Source of the DNA: Sulfurovum xiamenensis
GTDB taxonomy: Bacteria > Campylobacterota > Campylobacteria > Campylobacterales > Sulfurovaceae
NCBI RefSeq assembly: GCF_030347995.1
Contig: NZ_JAQIBC010000003.1
Location: 186,001 to 250,000, forward strand
Reading direction: 5' to 3'
Length of the DNA stretch: 64,000 nucleotides
Numbering within the stretch: the first letter of the stretch is position 1; every line of letters starts with the position of its first letter. The translations under genes were made by a program, and so were the position numbers. This document shows positions 26,413 to 35,305 of the stretch, piece after piece. The notes under the pieces are model-generated. The model did not search any database and was not told the DNA's origin. It was given only the letters and a program-made list of their open reading frames with translations.

Positions 26413-26903
26413 AATTTGTATCGATCGTAATGGAAAGTAAAAGTGACTACAGTGTGATGTCCGAGTGTTCTGAGACACTGAAAAAATTCGGTGTACCGTA
26501 TGAGCTTGTCATCTCTTCAGCACACAGAAGTCTTGAAAGAACGATGCAGTATGTCAAAGAATCAGAAGCTAAAGGTGCGCAGGTCTACATAGCAGCATCA
26601 GGGATGGCAGCACACCTTGCGGGTGCATTAGCAGCAGCTACAAGCAAGCCGGTACTTGGTGTACCTATGGAAAGTGGGGCTCTGAAGGGTGAAGATGCAC
26701 TCCTTTCGACAGTGATGATGACAGCAGGAATGCCGGTAGGGACACTTGCCATAGGTAAATCAGGTGCGGTCAATGCTGCGTATCTGGCTATACAGATCAT
26801 GGCCCTGCAAGATGATGAACTTAGAGTGAAACTCCAAGAAGACCGCATCAGCAAAGCAAAAAAAGTAGAACTTGATTCTTCAGAGATTGAAACGATACTG
26901 TAA
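26409..26903 (+). CDS. purE: N5-carboxyaminoimidazole ribonucleotide mutase PurE, paralogue 1
   Basis: A class I PurE that moves the carboxyl group of N5-CAIR to C4 in purine synthesis. SSAHRS carries the catalytic histidine, and the AASGMAAHLAGAL and MPVGTLAIGKSGAVNAA stretches are typical. It looks like the usual Campylobacterota PurE. One oddity: the conserved substrate-phosphate loop, normally M-G-S-x-S-D, reads M-E-S-K-S-D here (Glu9 for Gly, a GGA to GAA change). A second, more canonical PurE lies 2 kb downstream next to purK. The gene overlaps the U32 gene by four bases (ATGA). Confidence 0.88.
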   Translation: MKFVSIVMESKSDYSVMSECSETLKKFGVPYELVISSAHRSLERTMQYVKESEAKGAQVYIAASGMAAHLAGALAAATSKPVLGVPMESGALKGEDALLSTVMMTAGMPVGTLAIGKSGAVNAAYLAIQIMALQDDELRVKLQEDRISKAKKVELDSSEIETIL

Positions 26904-26927
26904 AATTAAAACTAGGTAGAAATATAG

Positions 26928-27821
26928 ATGAACAACAACGCCATTACATTTAGCGAACTCCTCCTCAAATTACAACAATTCTGGGCAGATCAGGGGTGCA
27001 ATATCGTACAGCCCTATGACATTCCTTCAGGTGCAGGGACATTCCACCCTGCTACACTGCTGAGAAGTCTGGACTCGCAGCCTTGGTCGGCTGCGTATGT
27101 GGCCCCTTCACGCCGTCCGACAGATGGACGTTATGGGGAAAATCCAAACCGTCTTGGTGCCTATTATCAGTTTCAAGCACTGATCAAGCCCAGCCCTGAC
27201 AATATTCAAGAGCTTTATTTGAAGTCTTTGGAGTACCTGGGGTTGAATCTGAAAGAGCATGATATCCGCTTTGTAGAAGACAACTGGGAGTCTCCGACCT
27301 TGGGTGCCTGGGGTCTTGGTTGGGAAGTATGGCTTGATGGTATGGAAGTCACACAGTTTACCTACTTCCAACAGGTCGGTGGTATCGCTTGTGACCCTGT
27401 AGCAGTAGAGATCACCTATGGGACAGAGAGACTTGCTATGTATCTGCAAGGGGTGGACTCCGTGTATGATCTGGTGTGGAACCGTATGGGAGAGAGTGTC
27501 ACCACGTATGGTGATGTCCATAAAGAGACAGAGTATGAATTTTCCAAGTATCACTTTGAAGTCGCCAATGTAGAGAAGCTGTTCCAACATTTTGAAGATG
27601 CTTCCAATGAGTGTGAAGTATGCCTTGAGGCAGGTTTGCCTTTGCCAGCCTATGACCAATGTATGATCGCTTCACATGCTTTTAATGTCCTCGATGCAAG
27701 AAAAGCGATCTCCCAGGCACAGAGACAGAACTATATTTTAAAAGTAAGAGAACTCTCCATAGGGTGTGCAAAGCTTTATAAAGTGCAAGAGCAAGAACGT
27801 AATGCACGTGTGAGAGGCTAA
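26928..27821 (+). CDS. glyQ: Glycyl-tRNA synthetase alpha subunit
   Basis: Catalytic alpha subunit of the tetrameric bacterial glycyl-tRNA synthetase. The N-terminal [31 protein letters not shown] and the [19 protein letters not shown]-like block are diagnostic. The length (297 aa) is normal. The beta subunit gene glyS is not adjacent, as in other Campylobacterota. It stands between purE1 and purK in one transcriptional run. Confidence 0.96.
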   Translation: MNNNAITFSELLLKLQQFWADQGCNIVQPYDIPSGAGTFHPATLLRSLDSQPWSAAYVAPSRRPTDGRYGENPNRLGAYYQFQALIKPSPDNIQELYLKSLEYLGLNLKEHDIRFVEDNWESPTLGAWGLGWEVWLDGMEVTQFTYFQQVGGIACDPVAVEITYGTERLAMYLQGVDSVYDLVWNRMGESVTTYGDVHKETEYEFSKYHFEVANVEKLFQHFEDASNECEVCLEAGLPLPAYDQCMIASHAFNVLDARKAISQAQRQNYILKVRELSIGCAKLYKVQEQERNARVRG

Positions 27822-27824
27822 GCA

Positions 27825-28985
27825 GTGATCGAAAAACTGGTAACTTCAAATTTAAAAATGGGGGTCATTGCCGGCGGACAGCTTGGCAAGATGCTGATTC
27901 AAGAGGCTAGCAAATGGGATATTTCCACCTATGTACTTGACCCGGATGAAGGATGTTCCGCACGTAATGTGGCTTCAGTCTATGTGAAAGGTGACTTTAA
28001 CGACTTTGACACCGTCTATGAATTTGGAAAGCGTGTAGATATCCTGACTTTTGAACTTGAAAATGTCAATATTGAAGCATTGCAAAAGCTTAAATCTGAA
28101 GGACTGAAAATCGTTCCAGACCCTGATATCTTGGCACTCATTCAAGATAAAGGATTGCAAAAAGAGTTCTATGCAAAGCATGCACTGCCAACCTCTTCTT
28201 TTATCTGTTGTGAAAATGAAGAGGAGATAACTGAAGCTCTCCAAACAGGAAAACTTGCCTATCCTTTTGTGCAAAAGTTACGAAAAGGCGGATATGACGG
28301 ACGCGGTGTATCACTCATCCATAGTAGTGAAAAAACACTTTTAGATGGTACTTCAGTGATAGAGCAAAAAGTGGATATCGATAAAGAAATTGCTGTGATC
28401 GCTGCAAGAAACAGTGCAGGAGAAGTACGTTGTTTCCCTGCTGTAGAGATGACGTTCAACGATGAGACAAACCTGGTTGAAGAGATCTTTTGTCCTGCAA
28501 ATATTACGCAAGAAGAGGCACAAACTGCAGAGGCATTGGCCATAGATATTATCGAAAAGTTGGATATGGTCGGGCTGTTGGCGATCGAGTTCTTTATAGA
28601 CAAACAAGGCCAGATACTCATTAATGAAGTGGCTCCACGACCACACAACAGTGGACACCATACGATAGACAGTGTGGTAACCTCCCAACTAGAACAGCTA
28701 CTCCGTGCGATACTTGATCTGCCTTTAGGAAGTACAAAACTGACCAGTGCCTCAGTGATGTTGAACCTTTTGGGCGAAGCAGGGTATGAAGGTCCGGTCT
28801 ATTATGAAGGTTTTAGTGAGTGTTTAGCAATAGATGGGGTCAAGATCCATCTGTATGGTAAGAAAAGTACAAGACCTTCAAGAAAGATGGGACATGTCAC
28901 TGTCTTATCGGACAGTGTTGAGCATGCATTCAAAAAAGCAGATCAAGTAAAAAATATACTAAAGGTGAAATCATGGGAAAAGTAG
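27825..28985 (+). CDS. purK: N5-carboxyaminoimidazole ribonucleotide synthase
   Basis: An ATP-grasp enzyme that makes N5-CAIR from AIR, bicarbonate and ATP. The N-terminal GVIAGGQLGKML motif, the KLRKGGYDGRGV ATP-grasp loop, EQKVDIDKEIAVI and EVAPRPHNSGH are present. It starts with GTG at 27825, three bases after glyQ, behind an AGAGG site; an ATG at 27858 would give the shorter N-terminus more common in the family. It overlaps purE2 by 13 bases. PurK and PurE act in sequence, so this overlap makes functional sense. Confidence 0.94.
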   Translation: MIEKLVTSNLKMGVIAGGQLGKMLIQEASKWDISTYVLDPDEGCSARNVASVYVKGDFNDFDTVYEFGKRVDILTFELENVNIEALQKLKSEGLKIVPDPDILALIQDKGLQKEFYAKHALPTSSFICCENEEEITEALQTGKLAYPFVQKLRKGGYDGRGVSLIHSSEKTLLDGTSVIEQKVDIDKEIAVIAARNSAGEVRCFPAVEMTFNDETNLVEEIFCPANITQEEAQTAEALAIDIIEKLDMVGLLAIEFFIDKQGQILINEVAPRPHNSGHHTIDSVVTSQLEQLLRAILDLPLGSTKLTSASVMLNLLGEAGYEGPVYYEGFSECLAIDGVKIHLYGKKSTRPSRKMGHVTVLSDSVEHAFKKADQVKNILKVKSWEK

Positions 28986-29473
28986 TGGTGAGTATCGTTA
29001 TGGGATCAGATTCTGATCTTCCTGTTATGCAAGAGGCTGCCAATATGTTAGAGCAGTTCAATGTAGGTTATGAGCTGGACATCGTCTCGGCACATAGAAC
29101 ACCGGAAAAACTTTTTGAGTTTTCTGCCAATGCGCATAAACGTGGGATCCAAGTCATCATTGCCGGAGCAGGGGGTGCTGCACACCTGCCGGGTATGATA
29201 GCTTCCATGTCTCCATTACCGGTCATCGGTGTACCTGTAAAATCAAGCAACTCCATTGACGGATGGGATTCCGTGCTCTCCATACTGCAGATGCCTGGAG
29301 GAGTACCTGTGGCTACTGTGGCACTCAATGGTGCCAAGAATGCAGGGATACTTGCAGCGCAGATCGTTTCAACGGCCTGTGAAGAGACCAGAGAAGAGAT
29401 CATCGCCTATAAACAAGGTCTTGCAGAGCAAGTGATGGAGAAGTCAAAAAGAGTACAATCCCAGAGAGTTTAG
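28973..29473 (+). CDS. purE: N5-carboxyaminoimidazole ribonucleotide mutase PurE, paralogue 2
   Basis: A second class I PurE with a fully canonical sequence: IVMGSDSDLPVM (phosphate loop), SAHRTPEKL with the catalytic histidine, GAGGAAHLPGM, and MPGGVPVATVALNGAKNAG. It overlaps purK by 13 bases, the common purK-purE arrangement of many bacteria. It differs clearly from paralogue 1 and probably has a different origin. Having both in the same 3-kb cluster is unusual. Confidence 0.92.
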   Translation: MGKVVVSIVMGSDSDLPVMQEAANMLEQFNVGYELDIVSAHRTPEKLFEFSANAHKRGIQVIIAGAGGAAHLPGMIASMSPLPVIGVPVKSSNSIDGWDSVLSILQMPGGVPVATVALNGAKNAGILAAQIVSTACEETREEIIAYKQGLAEQVMEKSKRVQSQRV

Positions 29474-29474
29474 C

Positions 29475-30203
29475 ATGAAACTGCAAGAGATATATAACCA
29501 TCTAGATAGGATCAGTCCCTTTGAACTTCAAGAAAAGTGGGATAACTCGGGACTGATCGTTGGTGATATGTCCAGAGAAGTATCCCAGATAGTGGTAGCA
29601 CTGGACATCGATGAAGAGATGATAGAAAGTGCAGAGGTCGATACACTTTTTGTCGTACATCACCCTCTGATCTTTAGTAAAATGACACAGCTTGATTTTG
29701 CCAAGTACCCATCGAACCTTATTGAAAAGATGATACTGAAGAGGCACTCTCTTATTGCTTTACATACCAATTTTGACCAGACACATTTGAACAGATATGT
29801 GTTTGAAAAGATCTTAGGATTTCAAGTCGCGTCACAAGATCCATTTGTCTGTGTGGCAAAGGGTGAGTGGCACTATAAAGAACTCTTAACTCTTTTAAAA
29901 GAGAAACTGAACCTTCCTACACTCAAAGTCATAGGGAAAAAAGAGAAGATAAGCTCTATCGCTTTGACCACAGGGGCAGGGGCTTCACTTATGGATGAGG
30001 TTGAAGCTGACTGTTTTTTGACTGGAGATATAAAATATCATGATGCGATGAAAGCCATGAGTGAAGATTTGATGATGGTAGACATCGGACACTATGAGAG
30101 TGAAAAGTTTTTTGCAGAGATCATTTTGGATGAGTTGAAAGTTTTACCTCTTTTAGCTATAATTTCAAATTCAAAAAACCCATTTCATATTGAAACAATA
30201 TAA
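29475..30203 (+). CDS. Nif3-like dinuclear metal centre protein
   Basis: A 242-aa member of the Nif3/YbgI family of hexameric two-metal proteins, sometimes annotated as GTP cyclohydrolase I type 2. The motifs KWDNSGLIVGD, VVHHPLIFS, ALHTNFDQT and the C-terminal IGHYESEKF supply the metal-binding histidines and acids. The biochemical role is not established. It follows purE2 by one base and its neighbour is the zinc-ribbon gene, the same pairing seen in other Campylobacterota (family knowledge). Confidence 0.9.
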   Translation: MKLQEIYNHLDRISPFELQEKWDNSGLIVGDMSREVSQIVVALDIDEEMIESAEVDTLFVVHHPLIFSKMTQLDFAKYPSNLIEKMILKRHSLIALHTNFDQTHLNRYVFEKILGFQVASQDPFVCVAKGEWHYKELLTLLKEKLNLPTLKVIGKKEKISSIALTTGAGASLMDEVEADCFLTGDIKYHDAMKAMSEDLMMVDIGHYESEKFFAEIILDELKVLPLLAIISNSKNPFHIETI

Positions 30204-30264
30204 AGTATGGGACAAACCTCTCAAAATAATCATTGAGAACCGTTAAACGCCAAAAGGACAGAGA

Positions 30265-30984
30265 TTGAACAAACATCTAAAAGAGCTCATCGAGCTTTCA
30301 AAAATTGACAAGGCTATAGACAGTTATACTCCGCAGCTTGAAGCAGCAAATAAAAAAGTTGCAAAAGTAGAAAAGAAGATCAATGCTGCACAGGAAGAAC
30401 TTGATACACTCAATGCAAGTATCGTTGAAAATGATGCAAAAGTAAAAACATTTGAAGAGCAGCTTACCATGCTGAATGAACAATTGGCTTCAAATGCTAA
30501 AAAATCTAAAGATATCACTACAGAAAAAGAGATGAAAGCACTCTCTTTGGAAGAAGATATCGCCAAAGAGAAGATGACTTTTGCCAATGAAGAGATCGAA
30601 AGACTCCAGAAGATCAATGAAACGACAGCATTGCTTGTAGAAGAAGCGAAGGCAAAAGTAGAAGCATTGGCTGCAGAAGCAGAAGCGGTCAATGAAGTGG
30701 TGTCTGTAGAAAAAGCAGAGATCGAAAAAAACAAGGGTGAACTTTTTGTTGAGAGAGAAAAACTCAGTAGAGATCTTGAACAGAAAGTACTTGCATTTTA
30801 TGAGAAGATCCGTATTTGGGCAGGGAACACCGCAGTGGTTCCTGTGAAGAAACAGGCATGTTACGGATGTTATATGAAGCTCAATGACAAAACGTATTCA
30901 GAAGTGATCAAAGCAGAGGAGATCTGTAATTGTCCACACTGTGGTAGAATTCTCTATATAGAGAGTGTTACGGAAGAAGCATAA
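30265..30984 (+). CDS. Coiled-coil zinc-ribbon protein, FlgZ/HP0958-like
   Basis: A 239-aa protein with a long antiparallel coiled coil (about residues 5-185, rich in Lys/Glu/Ala) and a C-terminal C4 zinc ribbon (CYGC, then CNCPHCGR). The H. pylori homologue HP0958 (FlgZ) stabilises RpoN and binds flagellin mRNA and is needed for flagella. Whether it has that role here is unclear, because no flagellar gene is visible. The start is TTG at 30265, placed after an AAAGGA site. Confidence 0.88.
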   Translation: MNKHLKELIELSKIDKAIDSYTPQLEAANKKVAKVEKKINAAQEELDTLNASIVENDAKVKTFEEQLTMLNEQLASNAKKSKDITTEKEMKALSLEEDIAKEKMTFANEEIERLQKINETTALLVEEAKAKVEALAAEAEAVNEVVSVEKAEIEKNKGELFVEREKLSRDLEQKVLAFYEKIRIWAGNTAVVPVKKQACYGCYMKLNDKTYSEVIKAEEICNCPHCGRILYIESVTEEA

Positions 30985-30994
30985 GCGATGTACT

Positions 30995-32164
30995 ATGGAG
31001 AAACTTTTCTTTTTTCTCTATAGTGTTCTCTCTTTTTTCCTCTATCTACTTGCCCTTCCTCTTTTAGCATTATTCTCTTTTAAAACCAAGTATAAAGATT
31101 CGCTGCCCGCAAGATTTTTCTTACGGAACAACAAGCCTTTAAAACCTGACGGTATCTGGTTTCACTCTTGCAGTTTCGGAGAAGCAAAAGCCATCAGATC
31201 TTTAGTGGAGAGTCTACCTCAAGAGAGTCTGCGTATGAGTACAACCACGCATACGGGCTTTAAAGTGATAGAGGAGTATACGCAAGAGAGCAGATATCTG
31301 CCTTTTGAACCTCTGCTTTTTCGCTGGCTGAAACCGCAAAAGGCATTGGTAGTGATGGAAGCGGAGTTTTGGTATCTTCTTTTTACACTGGCGCAGCGCA
31401 GAGGGGCTAAAACCTTACTGATCAATGCACGTATGAGTGACAGGTCTTTCCCCAGGTACAAAAAGATAGGGTGGCTCTACAGAGAGATCTTTAAGCACAT
31501 CGATGAAGTGTACGCACAAACAGCCAAAGATAAAGAGCGTTTGGAGTCTCTAGGCGCAAAGAATGTAGTGGTTACGGGTAATATTAAGCTGGCACATTTG
31601 CCTGCTGTCACCAAAGAAATCCAAAAACCTTCCAGTCTGGTTGTCTGTGGGGCGAGTACACATGAGGGGGAAGAGGCACTGATCATGGATGCCTTTGTCG
31701 CATTGAAAAAGGAACATCCTGAAGCCGTTATGCTTTTGGTACCGCGCCATCCGGAACGTTTTGACAAAGTGGCTAAAATGATGGAAGCGTATGCTGACAG
31801 GTATCAGTTCACGGCACAGCGTTATTCCCAAAATGAAGTGCTGGGCTCTGATATGATCTTAGTCGATGTTCTGGGAGAACTGGTCAATCTGTATGCCGTC
31901 AGTGACATTGTGATACTTGGCGGGGCATTTGAACCTATAGGCGGGCATAATGCGGCAGAGGCAGCACAGTTTGGTTGTAAGATCATCTCAGGAGAACACT
32001 ACTTCAACCAAAAAGATATTTTTGATGCCATTGAGGGTATCGCAGTTGTAGAGGCATCCAATCTTTCAAGAAGATTGCTGCAGCATGGATTGCTTAAACC
32101 CACCAAGATAAAAAGCAAGAGTGACATCACACGTATCACTGAGAGCTTAGAGCGTGTTTTATAA
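30995..32164 (+). CDS. waaA: 3-deoxy-D-manno-octulosonic acid transferase (Kdo transferase)
   Basis: Adds Kdo to lipid A precursors at the inner membrane. One N-terminal hydrophobic anchor (LFFFLYSVLSFFLYLLALP) precedes the GT30 domain with SFGEAKAIRSLVE, the EAEFWYLLF acid pair, GNIKL, VPRHPERF and GGAFEPIGGHNAAEAAQ. The chosen ATG at 30995 gives 389 aa; the in-frame upstream extension into the previous gene is unlikely. It overlaps the DUF167 gene by 11 bases. Confidence 0.93.
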   Translation: MEKLFFFLYSVLSFFLYLLALPLLALFSFKTKYKDSLPARFFLRNNKPLKPDGIWFHSCSFGEAKAIRSLVESLPQESLRMSTTTHTGFKVIEEYTQESRYLPFEPLLFRWLKPQKALVVMEAEFWYLLFTLAQRRGAKTLLINARMSDRSFPRYKKIGWLYREIFKHIDEVYAQTAKDKERLESLGAKNVVVTGNIKLAHLPAVTKEIQKPSSLVVCGASTHEGEEALIMDAFVALKKEHPEAVMLLVPRHPERFDKVAKMMEAYADRYQFTAQRYSQNEVLGSDMILVDVLGELVNLYAVSDIVILGGAFEPIGGHNAAEAAQFGCKIISGEHYFNQKDIFDAIEGIAVVEASNLSRRLLQHGLLKPTKIKSKSDITRITESLERVL

Positions 32165-32447
32165 TATAGAAGATGACACCGTCAGTTTACGGATCAAGGC
32201 ACAACCCAATGCCAGTAAGAACGAATTTTGTGAAGTGTACGATAATGATGCCATCAAGATACGGATCAAAGCACCAGCAGTAGAAGGTGCAGCAAACAAA
32301 GAGTTAGTAAAATTTCTTGCAAAAAGTTTTAAAGTTTCAAAAAGTGATATACTTTTTAAAACAGGGCAACATAGCAAGATAAAAATAGTGGCATTCCCAC
32401 TGAATGATAAATTTAAAGATTGGATAGAAGAAAATGGCTACAGATAA
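32154..32447 (+). CDS. DUF167/YggU family protein
   Basis: A 97-aa conserved protein of the UPF0235 family: V-S-L-R-I-K-A-Q-P-N-A-S-K-N near the start, then KAPAVEGAANKEL and a C-terminal SKIKIV strand. The function is unknown. The start is GTG at 32154 inside the end of waaA, and it overlaps the pseudouridine synthase gene by 14 bases, so three genes are tightly coupled. Confidence 0.85.
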   Translation: MFYNIEDDTVSLRIKAQPNASKNEFCEVYDNDAIKIRIKAPAVEGAANKELVKFLAKSFKVSKSDILFKTGQHSKIKIVAFPLNDKFKDWIEENGYR

Positions 32448-33171
32448 AGCATATAAAGTCCTTGCAATGGCAAAGGGTATTTCAAACAACAAAGCAAAAG
32501 AACTGATAGACAGAGGACTGGTCTATGTGGAAGATAAAAAAGTAAAGATCGCCAGAGCGGAGATACGCACAGATACGGTCTTCCGTATAGAGTATCCTGA
32601 GGATATAGAGATACTCTACGAAGATGAAGATATCATTGCCGTGAACAAACCGGCACAGGTGGACAGCTATGAGATCCAGGATTCCATAGCAGGTGCGGAA
32701 CTTCTTCACAGACTTGACAGAGATACATCGGGTGTACTGCTCTTAGGAAAGAACAGGGAATTCATAGAACGTGCCATTAAAGAGTTCAAGAACCGTAAAG
32801 TGGAAAAACATTATGTGGCATGGGTCGAGGGTGTACTGTATGAAAAGGTGGAGATAGACGAACCTATCTTTACGGTAAAAAAAGGGAAAGCCTTCTCTAT
32901 GATAGACCCGGTACGCGGTAAAAAAGCACATACTGTGGTCAAACCCGAAGAGATCCAGGGTAAAAAATCCAAAGTCCATATAGAGATCACGACGGGAAGA
33001 ACACACCAGATCCGTGTACATCTTGCACATATAGGACATCCTATTGTAGGGGATGAGCAGTATGGGAGCCGTACGCAATCAAAACGTATCCTTTTACACT
33101 CTGCTAAAATGAAATTACTGGACTATGAGTTCAATGCTGCAGAGCCCAAAGACATCGCGAGATATAAGTAA
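32434..33171 (+). CDS. RluA-family pseudouridine synthase
   Basis: A 245-aa pseudouridine synthase that modifies rRNA or tRNA. It has a short N-terminal S4-like domain (NNKAKELIDRGLVYVEDKKV) and the RluA catalytic motif HRLDRDTSGVLLL with the nucleophilic aspartate, followed by TGRTHQIRVHLAHIGHPIVGD. The exact target base cannot be read from the sequence. It overlaps the DUF167 gene by 14 bases. Confidence 0.92.
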   Translation: MATDKAYKVLAMAKGISNNKAKELIDRGLVYVEDKKVKIARAEIRTDTVFRIEYPEDIEILYEDEDIIAVNKPAQVDSYEIQDSIAGAELLHRLDRDTSGVLLLGKNREFIERAIKEFKNRKVEKHYVAWVEGVLYEKVEIDEPIFTVKKGKAFSMIDPVRGKKAHTVVKPEEIQGKKSKVHIEITTGRTHQIRVHLAHIGHPIVGDEQYGSRTQSKRILLHSAKMKLLDYEFNAAEPKDIARYK

Positions 33172-33228
33172 ATCTTCGATAAAATCGCAACATTATATAG
33201 AGAAAAAAGAGAAAAAATAAGGTAAGAA

Positions 33229-34584
33229 ATGTTTGATACTTTAACCGACAGTTTTAAAAATGCCATAGGCAAAATTCGTTTTCATGATGATGAAAAAGCA
33301 CTTAAAAAAGCTACTGCTGAACTTAAGAAATCACTGTTAAAAGCAGATGTTCACCATAAAGTAGTGAAAGAGCTCATTTCGAGCGTAGAGCTTGAGACCA
33401 AGCAAAACGGTGTAGGTAAAGACAACTTCCTCAAAGCACTGCAAACTAAACTTACCGATATTTTAACGATAGAGGGTGCACCTAAAGGTTTCACTTTTGC
33501 TTCTAAACCGCCAACTGTGGTTCTGATGATAGGTCTACAAGGGTCTGGTAAAACAACGACGACGGGTAAATTGGCCTATTTCCTTAAAGAACAGAAAAAG
33601 AAAAAGGTGATGGTCATTGCAGCCGACCTTCAGAGACTTGCAGCGGTTGAACAACTCAGACAGATCACTTCACAGATCGAAGTAGAATTGGTAGCGGATG
33701 AGAATGCCACACCTGTCGAGATCGTTAAACAGGGTCTTGCAAAGGCAGAGAAAGAGCTTTATGATGTGGTGCTTATAGATACCGCGGGACGTTTGGCTAT
33801 CGATGAAGAGCTGATGGATGAGCTGGCAGAGGTGAAGAAGGTAGCAGAACCAGATGAACTTTTCTATGTGGCTGATGCGATGACAGGTCAGGATGCGGTC
33901 AGAACAGCACAAACGTTTAAAGAGAAGATAGGGATCACCGGTGTGGTACTTTCCAAGTTTGATGGTGACTCTAAAGGTGGTGTTGCACTTGGGCTTACAG
34001 AGCAGGTAGGTGTTCCGCTTCGTTTCATCGGTGCAGGTGAAAAGATGCCGGATCTTGAGCAGTTCATTTCAGACAGGATCGTAAGCCGTCTGATGGGTGC
34101 AGGAGATGTGGAATCATTGGCAGAAAAAGCAGCAGCTGCCATCGACCCTAAAGAGGCAAAAAGATTCACACAGAAGATCAAAAAAGGTCAGTTCAATTTC
34201 AATGATTTCCTCGCACAAATGGAACAGATGAAAAAGCTTGGAAGCATGAAGTCCATTATGGGAATGATCCCTGGTATGGGGAATATGGCAAAACAGATAG
34301 GTGATATGGACCTGGAGAACTCTGATGAGATCAAAATGATCAAAGCAATGGTCTCTTCTATGACACCTAAAGAGAGAGAAGATCCGGATCTTCTTACCAA
34401 TACGCGTAAGAGACGTTTGGCAGCAGGTGCCGGACTTGATCAGGTACAGGTGAACCGTGTACTGAAGCAGTTTAAAAATGCAGCAAAGATGGCGAAAAAG
34501 TTATCCGGGAAAGGTGGCATGAAGCAGATGCAGGACATGATGGCAAAAATGCAGGGCGGCGGTTTCCCAGGTGGCCCACGCTAA
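33229..34584 (+). CDS. ffh: Signal recognition particle protein Ffh
   Basis: The SRP54 GTPase, which binds 4.5S RNA and signal peptides and delivers nascent membrane proteins to FtsY. It has an N domain, the G domain with GLQGSGKTTTTGKLA, DTAGRLAID, LSKFDGDSKGG, and a methionine-rich M domain near the C-terminus ending in a glycine-rich tail. At 451 aa the length is normal. It stands upstream of the rpsP operon, as in many bacteria. Confidence 0.96.
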   Translation: MFDTLTDSFKNAIGKIRFHDDEKALKKATAELKKSLLKADVHHKVVKELISSVELETKQNGVGKDNFLKALQTKLTDILTIEGAPKGFTFASKPPTVVLMIGLQGSGKTTTTGKLAYFLKEQKKKKVMVIAADLQRLAAVEQLRQITSQIEVELVADENATPVEIVKQGLAKAEKELYDVVLIDTAGRLAIDEELMDELAEVKKVAEPDELFYVADAMTGQDAVRTAQTFKEKIGITGVVLSKFDGDSKGGVALGLTEQVGVPLRFIGAGEKMPDLEQFISDRIVSRLMGAGDVESLAEKAAAAIDPKEAKRFTQKIKKGQFNFNDFLAQMEQMKKLGSMKSIMGMIPGMGNMAKQIGDMDLENSDEIKMIKAMVSSMTPKEREDPDLLTNTRKRRLAAGAGLDQVQVNRVLKQFKNAAKMAKKLSGKGGMKQMQDMMAKMQGGGFPGGPR

Positions 34585-34675
34585 GGTATACTAGGCTTCT
34601 GTATGAATCAACTACAATGCCTACCTTTATACGTGAGCATACCATAACGTTTAATAAAATATTTATAATTTTTAT

Positions 34676-34691
34676 GGTAGAATCGCGTTCC
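34676..34691 (+). promoter_or_regulatory. rpsP operon promoter with GC-rich discriminator
   Basis: GGTAGAATCGCGTTCC has -10 box TAGAAT at 34678-34683 and differs by one base from the segment in front of rpsB (1749-1764). The predicted start lies about 130 bases before the rpsP ATG. Confidence 0.6.
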
Positions 34692-34820
34692 AAAAAGAAT
34701 TTACGAAGTGTTGATGAGTGTTTTAGTCATTAAAAAACAGTTGTCAGTACTTGTAACGAGAATGCATACCTTTTCCTCGAGATAGGCATTACAACAAATG
34801 AAAAAAACAAAGGATACAAA
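34692..34820 (+). promoter_or_regulatory. Structured 5' leader of the rpsP operon
   Basis: A leader of about 130 bases with no credible ORF. TTGTA (34751-34755) and ATGC (34762-34765) pair with GCAT (34786-34789) and TACAA (34790-34794), forming a nine-pair stem with a six-base bulge just upstream of the ribosome binding site AAAGGATACAAA. It may control rpsP translation; no known ribosomal-protein leader class was recognised. Confidence 0.4.
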
Positions 34821-35051
34821 ATGACAGTGATCAGAATGACAAGAATGGGTAGAAAGAAAAAGCCATTTTACAGAATCGTAGTAACAGACAGCAGAAAAAG
34901 AAGAGACGGTGGTTGGATCGAATCAATCGGTCACTATAACCCGGTAAGTGTAAACAAAGATCTTACACTTGACGAAGAGAGATTGAACTACTGGTTAAGT
35001 GTTGGTGCACAAATGAGCCCAACAGTAAAAAGACTAGCAGGTAAAAAATAG
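34821..35051 (+). CDS. rpsP: 30S ribosomal protein S16
   Basis: A 76-aa S16 with the typical N-terminus [19 protein letters not shown] and [14 protein letters not shown]. First gene of rpsP-khpA-rimM-trmD-rplS, each separated by a few bases. A discriminator-type promoter and long leader precede it. Confidence 0.97.
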   Translation: MTVIRMTRMGRKKKPFYRIVVTDSRKRRDGGWIESIGHYNPVSVNKDLTLDEERLNYWLSVGAQMSPTVKRLAGKK

Positions 35052-35056
35052 TCTGA

Positions 35057-35299
35057 ATGGTTAAAGATTTCCTGCTCTCATATACCAAGCTTTTGGTAAA
35101 CAACCCTGAAGATATCTCTATAGAGATATCAGAGGTTGATGAGGGTTTCGATGAGATCACTATCTTTGCGAACAGTGAAGATATAGGTAAACTTATCGGT
35201 AAAGAGGGAAGAATGATCAATGCTATTAAGACAGTCATCTCCGGCTGTAAAGCAAAAGGCGGTAAAAACTACCGCGTAAATGTTAAAGCTTCAAAGTAA
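35057..35299 (+). CDS. khpA: KH-domain RNA-binding protein KhpA
   Basis: An 80-aa single KH-domain protein with the GKLIGKEGRMINAIKTV loop (GxxG) that contacts RNA. KhpA works with KhpB in small-RNA and cell-envelope control in some bacteria. It lies five bases after rpsP and six before rimM, the conserved place for this gene. Confidence 0.93.
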   Translation: MVKDFLLSYTKLLVNNPEDISIEISEVDEGFDEITIFANSEDIGKLIGKEGRMINAIKTVISGCKAKGGKNYRVNVKASK

Positions 35300-35305
35300 C
35301 AATCC

